Source: Acidobacteria bacterium UBA823
Lineage (GTDB): Bacteria > Acidobacteriota > Vicinamibacteria > Vicinamibacterales > UBA823
DNA: 16,387 nt
NCBI GenBank assembly: GCA_002296225.1
Contig: DBHR01000109.1
Coordinates: 1 to 16,387, forward strand
Direction of reading: 5' to 3'
Positions 12,350-16,387 of this stretch are shown one piece after another. Both the position numbers and the translations under genes were made by a program. The notes beneath the pieces are model-generated. The model saw only the letters and a program-made list of their open reading frames with translations, had not been told where the DNA came from and did not search any database. The first letter of the stretch is position 1. The number at the start of each line of letters is the position of its first letter.

Positions 12350-13990
12350 TTATGCTCGCCGTCGCCACCATGTGTAGATGCCGGCGCCCAACACGACGCC
12401 TGGGAGAAACAGCAGCGACAGCCAGAAGATCCGCTGCTGCTGCCCGGCGGTCAGCGTGATGCGCCGATCTTCAGGCTCTCGCGCTCGAATTGCGACAAGA
12501 GTTTCCTGCTGGGCGAGCCAGTTCACAGTATTGAGGAATAGATCTCGATTGCCCTGGATACCCAAGCCAAAGTTCGCGGCGAAGTCCGAATCCCCGATGA
12601 CCGCGACACGTGTTTCCGTCGCGATCGCGTCAGCTTCCGTTTTCGAGTCGGCTGGCAATACATCCGCCGCCCGCTCCCCCGCGTCCGGGCCCATCGTCTC
12701 AGCCGGCTCGGACGTTCTGTCGACGGGAGCTGCGACCGCAAGTCCGATCACGACGGGACCAGGCCGGTCTCCCTGAGCCTCGTCGAGTTCGATTTCGCCG
12801 CTTCCGGTTAGCCGGGCGATGTCCGAGATGGCCCAGCTACGCGCACTGGTTTCCACGAAGGGTTGAGCCACCCGGCCATCAACGCCGTCCGCTATGGCGA
12901 TCACCGAGCGTGCCAACGGGAACGCGGTCAGAAAGCTAAACCGTTCGGTAATGGGATGCGATGGATAATTAGCTGCGACGGGCATCGACGCATCGGTACC
13001 GATCAGTTGACCCATCGCACTCATATCCACAACAACATCGCTTGATAGCTCAATTGCCCAGGTGGCCAGGAGCCCTTCTAGATTTGGTAAGAGCGACGCA
13101 TCAGCGGCCGAAGGGGGGTCGACGAGAAAGAAGGCCTTGCCACCTCGGTTCAGATAGTCTCCGAGGGCGTCTACTTCGTTAGCGAATAGATCGGTGCTGG
13201 GGCCAGCGATGACGACGACCGAGGCGTCGTCCGGGACATGCCCGAGTTGCGCCAATACTATGGACTCGACAGTGAAGTTGTCGCCTTCAAGTGCCCTCGT
13301 TACCGCGTTGTAGCCGTCGCGCTCAGCGCTCGTGACAATCTTCTCGCCGTGCCCTTCGAGAAAGTAGACGGTGCGCGACTTGCCCTCGACCACTCTGATC
13401 ATCGCGTTTGTGAGTTCCTGCTCGGTATCGGCGATCACCCGTTCAATTCGTGTCCCGTACTCAAACACCACCGTGCCATACGACTGGATTTGATACGAGC
13501 GTGCTTCACCAGGTTTCTTGTCGATATCAATGTAGCGCACCGAGACCTGAGGGCTCACATCCTCGTATTCCACGAACCGGCTCCGGAAACGACCGAAATC
13601 GTCGTCACGTCCGAACACGAGGATCGACATTGGCACGTCAAGCGCCTCAAGAACGCGGGTCGTTTGGTCCGACAACGTGAATTGGCGAGCCGCCGTCAAG
13701 TCCCAGCGCCAGTTCTGTCTGGCAGCGATGTAGTTAACAGAGACGAGAATCCCTAAAACCGCCGCAATGCTCAATGCGGCCATCGAGCCGTATCGTGTTT
13801 GACGGGACGAGAAAATCCGGATGGCCTCACGCCAGTGAGCCAGTAGGTAAAGTGAGATGCATATGAGCCCACCGATCGCACACCAATACCAGACATTCTG
13901 CCATTCGGGGCGGAGTAGCCGTCCCGTCACGGCGAGGAACGCCAGCGCGGTGCCCGTCCAGCCGAACCCGCCGATCATCCTGTGCAACAT
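12350..13990 (-). CDS. GldG-like ABC transporter auxiliary protein
   Basis: A 546-residue membrane protein of the ABC_transp_aux/GldG type. Hydrophobic segments lie at about residues 8-24, 33-51 and 67-86. A large extracytoplasmic domain (RQFTLSDQTTRVLEALDVPMSILVFGRDDD..., VYFLEGHGE, GKAFFLVDPP, RVAVIGDSDFAAN) follows, and a C-terminal helix (about 520-541) ends in WWRRRA. In Bacteroidota GldG works with GldA and GldF in gliding; in other phyla the same trio is widespread with unknown cargo. A second in-frame ATG four codons in (MIGGFG) is an alternative start. It lies 33 bases after the permease and 9 bases before the DUF4340 gene. Confidence 0.9.
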   Translation of the reverse strand: MLHRMIGGFGWTGTALAFLAVTGRLLRPEWQNVWYWCAIGGLICISLYLLAHWREAIRIFSSRQTRYGSMAALSIAAVLGILVSVNYIAARQNWRWDLTAARQFTLSDQTTRVLEALDVPMSILVFGRDDDFGRFRSRFVEYEDVSPQVSVRYIDIDKKPGEARSYQIQSYGTVVFEYGTRIERVIADTEQELTNAMIRVVEGKSRTVYFLEGHGEKIVTSAERDGYNAVTRALEGDNFTVESIVLAQLGHVPDDASVVVIAGPSTDLFANEVDALGDYLNRGGKAFFLVDPPSAADASLLPNLEGLLATWAIELSSDVVVDMSAMGQLIGTDASMPVAANYPSHPITERFSFLTAFPLARSVIAIADGVDGRVAQPFVETSARSWAISDIARLTGSGEIELDEAQGDRPGPVVIGLAVAAPVDRTSEPAETMGPDAGERAADVLPADSKTEADAIATETRVAVIGDSDFAANFGLGIQGNRDLFLNTVNWLAQQETLVAIRAREPEDRRITLTAGQQQRIFWLSLLFLPGVVLGAGIYTWWRRRA

Positions 13991-14023
13991 TCTCTGAATC
14001 TCGTTGACCTGGGCGCGCGCGAG

Positions 14024-14797
14024 TTAGCCTTTCCAGCGCTCGCTGTCCACGGCTTTGGCCGTCAGGAACAGGCCGAATGCAATAAAGCTGAGGTAGTACA
14101 CGACATGCTTCGTGTCAAGCACCCCTCGAGAGAAATCGTCGAAATGTTCTGTAATTGATAGATACGTCAACACCTCTTGGGTGGTCGGGCCGGTAGAGTC
14201 GGCCAGCCAATTGATGACCCACAGCATCAGGAATACCGCGAAGGTGGCCATTCCGGAAACGACTTGATTTTTCGTCATACTCGAGATCAGCAAGCCAACC
14301 GAGACGAAGCATCCGCCAAGGAGCAGGAGGCCCAAGTAGCTGGTCGCTATGGGCATCCATTCTGGGTCACCGTAGACGAACAAAATGCTGATGTGCACCA
14401 GCGTTACGGCCAGCATCATGCTGTACAGCGCCATAGCGCCGGCGAATTTCCCGAGGATGATCTGCAAACCGCTTAATGGGGACGTCAACAGCAGCTCGAT
14501 TGTGCCGGACCGTTTCTCTTCTGAATAACTGCGCATCGTCACCATCGGCAGCACGAACAAGATGACCACGGTCGCGTTGAGCATTAGTGGCCGGATCATG
14601 TCTTGATTGATGTTGACCGTCGTGGGGCCGCTAAACCCGAACTGTCCGACCTGCAGGCTTTGCCGGAGGAAGAATGCCAGGATAGCACTGTAGAAGTATC
14701 CGAACAGTAGCGCGAAGAGCCCGATAATCACGTAAGCGATCGGCGATGCGAAGTACGACATCACTTCCTTCCGCGCGATCGCGAGGATGTTACGCAT
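14024..14797 (-). CDS. ABC-2 type transporter permease (GldF-like)
   Basis: A 257-residue integral membrane protein beginning MRNILAIARKEVMSYFASPIAYV, the standard GldF/ABC-2 opening, with about six hydrophobic helices. The conserved TMRSYSEEKRSGTIELLLTSP segment forms the coupling region with the ATPase. It supplies the membrane channel for the ATPase encoded just upstream. Its ATG overlaps the ATPase stop by 8 bases, indicating coupling. The substrate is unknown. Confidence 0.92.
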   Translation of the reverse strand: MRNILAIARKEVMSYFASPIAYVIIGLFALLFGYFYSAILAFFLRQSLQVGQFGFSGPTTVNINQDMIRPLMLNATVVILFVLPMVTMRSYSEEKRSGTIELLLTSPLSGLQIILGKFAGAMALYSMMLAVTLVHISILFVYGDPEWMPIATSYLGLLLLGGCFVSVGLLISSMTKNQVVSGMATFAVFLMLWVINWLADSTGPTTQEVLTYLSITEHFDDFSRGVLDTKHVVYYLSFIAFGLFLTAKAVDSERWKG

Positions 14798-15785
14798 CGG
14801 CGGTCTCCGATGTGGTCTTGATGAGGTTAGCCGCGTCGTTGTGTGCTGCCACGTCCTCTTCGGTCGTCAGATGGAGAAAGATGTCTTCAAGACTCATCCG
14901 TATTGATCGCAACTCGAGGAGCCCCCAACCGTTTGTGACCACGGTGTGTGCCAGATCGCGACGGAGGTCTCGTCCTTGGACCGTTTCGACTTCGGCGCCA
15001 ACGACACTTGCGAGGTCGCTGTTTAACCTTACGCCTGTGACACCGTCGATCGCTATGAGAGCCGACGTTGGGTCCGCGCCGCTCGTGTCTATTTGCAAGG
15101 AAATCGTTTCGGTGCTCCGCAAACGGGCAGTCAAGTCGTCCGGGGTACCCTCGGCGACGACTCGGCCGCGGTGGATGATGACGACACGCTCGCACGTCTG
15201 GGAGACCTCAGGCAGGATGTGTGTGCTGAGTATGATTGTATGGTCACCGGCCAGGCTCTTGATGAGTTCTCGGGTCTCGATGATCTGCTTAGGGTCAAGG
15301 CCAGCTGTGGGTTCGTCGAGGATCAGCACGTCAGGATTATGCAGAATGGCCTGTGCGAGCCCGACCCGCTGCCGGTAGCCCTTTGACAGTTTGCCGCAAT
15401 GTGAATCGGCTCGGTCGTCGACCCGGGTGCGCTCCATCGACGCTTCAACACGACGCTCGCGATCGACCCTTGACACGCCCTTGATCCGGGCAACGAAGGT
15501 CAAATACTCGCGAACCGTCATTTCCGGGTAGAGCGGGGGCGTTTCAGGCAGGTAACCCGTCCGCTGTTTAGCATCGATTGGTTGTTCGAACACGTCGAAT
15601 CCCGCAATGAGAGCCTTGCCTTCGGTTGCGGGGATGTATCCGGTCAGTACACGCATCGTCGTTGTCTTGCCAGCACCGTTGGGTCCCAACAACCCGACGA
15701 TTTCACCCGGCTCGACGCGGAAGCTGATGTCGTCGACGGCCGTGACCGACCCGTAGGTCTTCGTGAGGTGTTGAACTTCAATCAT
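14790..15785 (-). CDS. ABC transporter ATP-binding protein (GldA-like)
   Basis: The 331-residue ATPase from ATG 15785 has Walker A GPNGAGKT (34-41), Q-loop region PETPPLYPEMT (80-90), signature LSKGYRQR (133-140), Walker B VLILDEPTAGLD (153-164) and H-loop His189 in STHILPE. The LSKGY form of the signature is usual for this exporter subfamily. An upstream in-frame start would add 11 residues, but GGAG (15797-15794) nine bases before ATG 15785 and the MIEVQHLTKTYG start decide for the latter. The roughly 100 C-terminal residues after the nucleotide-binding domain match the accessory domain of long-type exporters (ending with SLEDIFLHLT). First gene of a four-gene exporter operon. Confidence 0.95.
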   Translation of the reverse strand: MIEVQHLTKTYGSVTAVDDISFRVEPGEIVGLLGPNGAGKTTTMRVLTGYIPATEGKALIAGFDVFEQPIDAKQRTGYLPETPPLYPEMTVREYLTFVARIKGVSRVDRERRVEASMERTRVDDRADSHCGKLSKGYRQRVGLAQAILHNPDVLILDEPTAGLDPKQIIETRELIKSLAGDHTIILSTHILPEVSQTCERVVIIHRGRVVAEGTPDDLTARLRSTETISLQIDTSGADPTSALIAIDGVTGVRLNSDLASVVGAEVETVQGRDLRRDLAHTVVTNGWGLLELRSIRMSLEDIFLHLTTEEDVAAHNDAANLIKTTSETADA

Positions 15786-15803
15786 GAAGGTGGTCTCCGA
15801 AGC

Positions 15804-15830
15804 GCAACGCCGTTTCACGGCCGGCGTTGC
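15804..15830 (-). promoter_or_regulatory. Leader hairpin of the ABC exporter operon
   Basis: GCAACGCCG (15804-15812) and CGGCGTTGC (15822-15830) are perfect 9-bp inverted arms around a 9-nt loop. In the minus-strand transcript the stem ends six bases before the GGAG that serves the ATPase start at 15785. No U-run follows. It could modulate translation initiation or mRNA stability; this role is inferred. Confidence 0.5.
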
Positions 15831-15930
15831 TGGCGTGACGCACGTCGCGGCTGGTACTTAGCTGACGGCTTGGTTATCAATGTTAGACTCGGGCACCCAC
15901 CGGTCGCCAGGATGAACTCACGAGCTTCGA

Positions 15931-15960
15931 ATCGTACGCCTGGGGGGAAAGGAGTGTCAA
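15931..15960 (-). promoter_or_regulatory. Candidate sigma70 promoter for the ABC exporter operon
   Basis: On the minus strand TTGACA (15960-15955, perfect -35) and TACGAT (15936-15931, four of six -10 positions) are separated by 18 bases. Transcription would start near 15925, giving a leader of about 140 bases that contains the 15804-15830 hairpin. Confidence 0.45.
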
Positions 15961-16110
15961 CCTCGTCCTATGCGTGGTCGGGTTGTTGCGGGCCGGCGGC
16001 CGGAGATGGTCGGTTGGGTCAGCTGAGCGGAGCCTGGGTTTGGCGTTCGGTTTCCAATTAGACCCTTTTGTGAGGACAGATGGTTGATCAATGCATTAGA
16101 ATAGATTCGA

Positions 16111-16138
16111 TTGACAAGTTTCGCTTAGAATTTGTAAG
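16111..16138 (+). promoter_or_regulatory. Candidate sigma70 promoter for the lipoprotein gene
   Basis: TTGACA (16111-16116) is followed after 16 bases by TGTAAG (16133-16138; four of six -10 matches) inside an AT-rich patch. Transcription would begin near 16145, leaving a leader of about 100 bases before ATG 16248. Confidence 0.45.
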
Positions 16139-16247
16139 CTCTTGCTCTTGCTCTCTTTAGACCGCTGAGCGAGCGCGGGATGCTGGGGGGTAGCCTTCGG
16201 TTCGGGGCCAAAAGGGTACCGAGTATCGGAAGAGGAGAAGTTTCATC

Positions 16248-16387
16248 ATGAAGCGTAGTTACCGCATCATTCTTGCCGCGTGCTTGTGCCTGGTGCTGGG
16301 CGTCGGCGCGTTTGCCTGTGGACCGCAGCCACCACCGCCGGAGCCGGCACCGCCGCCGGCAGAACCACCACCACCACCGCCGCCGCC
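16248..16387 (+). CDS. Proline-rich lipoprotein, 3' truncated (possibly Pal/OmpA-like)
   Basis: ATG 16248 follows GAGGAG (16232-16237) at normal spacing. The 46 visible residues are a basic N-terminus (MKRSYR), a hydrophobic core (about residues 7-22) and a lipobox-like AFAC with Cys24, followed by GPQPPPPEPAPPPAEPPPPP running off the window end. A lipid-anchored protein with a proline-rich spacer is directly supported. Proline-rich tethers of this kind often precede an OmpA-like peptidoglycan-binding domain in Pal proteins of Acidobacteriota and relatives, but that domain is outside the window, so the identity is inferred. Phe at the -2 position of the lipobox is slightly unusual. Confidence 0.7.
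   Translation, partial: MKRSYRIILAACLCLVLGVGAFACGPQPPPPEPAPPPAEPPPPPPP

Larger units (their letters stand above)
15786..16247. other. Divergent intergenic region, no gene seen
   Basis: These 462 bases separate the ABC operon (minus) from the lipoprotein gene (plus). I find no credible coding frame and no tRNA-like fold. It holds the ABC leader hairpin and promoter on one side and, on the other, an AT-rich patch (about 16050-16160) that stands out from the GC-rich surroundings and carries the candidate lipoprotein promoter. A short run of CTCTTG-like repeats lies at 16139-16157. Confidence 0.6.

Noticed and set aside
16139..16157. CTCTTG repeat as a phase-variation tract
   Set aside because: Only about two imperfect units; too short to support slippage control.
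16316..16387. CCACCACCG-type tandem repeat at the window end as a non-coding repeat
   Set aside because: It is in frame with the lipoprotein start and encodes a proline-rich spacer.

Overview
The window is about 16.4 kb of GC-rich bacterial chromosome. The gene order (cdaA-cdaR-glmM, a small microcompartment operon, nth, queE-queC, a Gld-type ABC exporter with a DUF4340 partner, a proline-rich lipoprotein) resembles Acidobacteriota, perhaps Vicinamibacteria. That placement is inference from gene content. No rRNA, tRNA, CRISPR array, IS element or convincing rho-independent terminator was seen.

Layout. (1) 1-2836, plus strand: the 3' part of cdaA (c-di-AMP synthase), cdaR (YbbR regulator) and glmM (phosphoglucosamine mutase), the classic module linking c-di-AMP to cell-wall precursor supply. 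(2) 2908-3804: a membrane-anchored TPR protein and a small membrane-anchored YHS-like metal-binding protein. (3) 3856-7218: a compact bacterial microcompartment (BMC) operon with a class II aldolase carrying a C-terminal encapsulation-peptide-like helix, one BMC-H hexamer protein, three BMC-P (EutN/CcmL) pentamer proteins, a 74-residue unrecognised protein with an encapsulation-like N-terminal helix and a four-cysteine C-terminus, and a D-2-hydroxyacid dehydrogenase. nth (endonuclease III) follows, overlapping the dehydrogenase stop by 4 bases. The usual signature enzymes (aldehyde dehydrogenase, phosphotransacylase) are absent here. (4) 7990-8337, minus strand: an ArsC/Spx-family thioredoxin-fold gene whose reading frame is open except for one TGA exactly at the first cysteine position of the active-site CxxC. 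A perfect hairpin with G at the start of its loop lies 16 nt downstream, as expected for a bacterial SECIS element. This is best read as an unannotated selenoprotein. (5) 8450-10989, plus strand: queE, queC and an AlaX-type alanyl-tRNA editing hydrolase, with a divergent promoter shared with the selenoprotein gene. (6) 15785-10994, minus strand: an ABC exporter operon in the order ATPase, permease, GldG-like auxiliary protein, DUF4340 protein, behind a leader hairpin and a candidate sigma70 promoter. (7) 15786-16247: a divergent intergenic region. (8) 16248 to the end: the start of a proline-rich lipoprotein, possibly Pal/OmpA-like.

The most interesting items are the putative Sec-containing ArsC/Spx protein and the stripped-down BMC operon with its small Cys-rich, possibly lumen-targeted protein.
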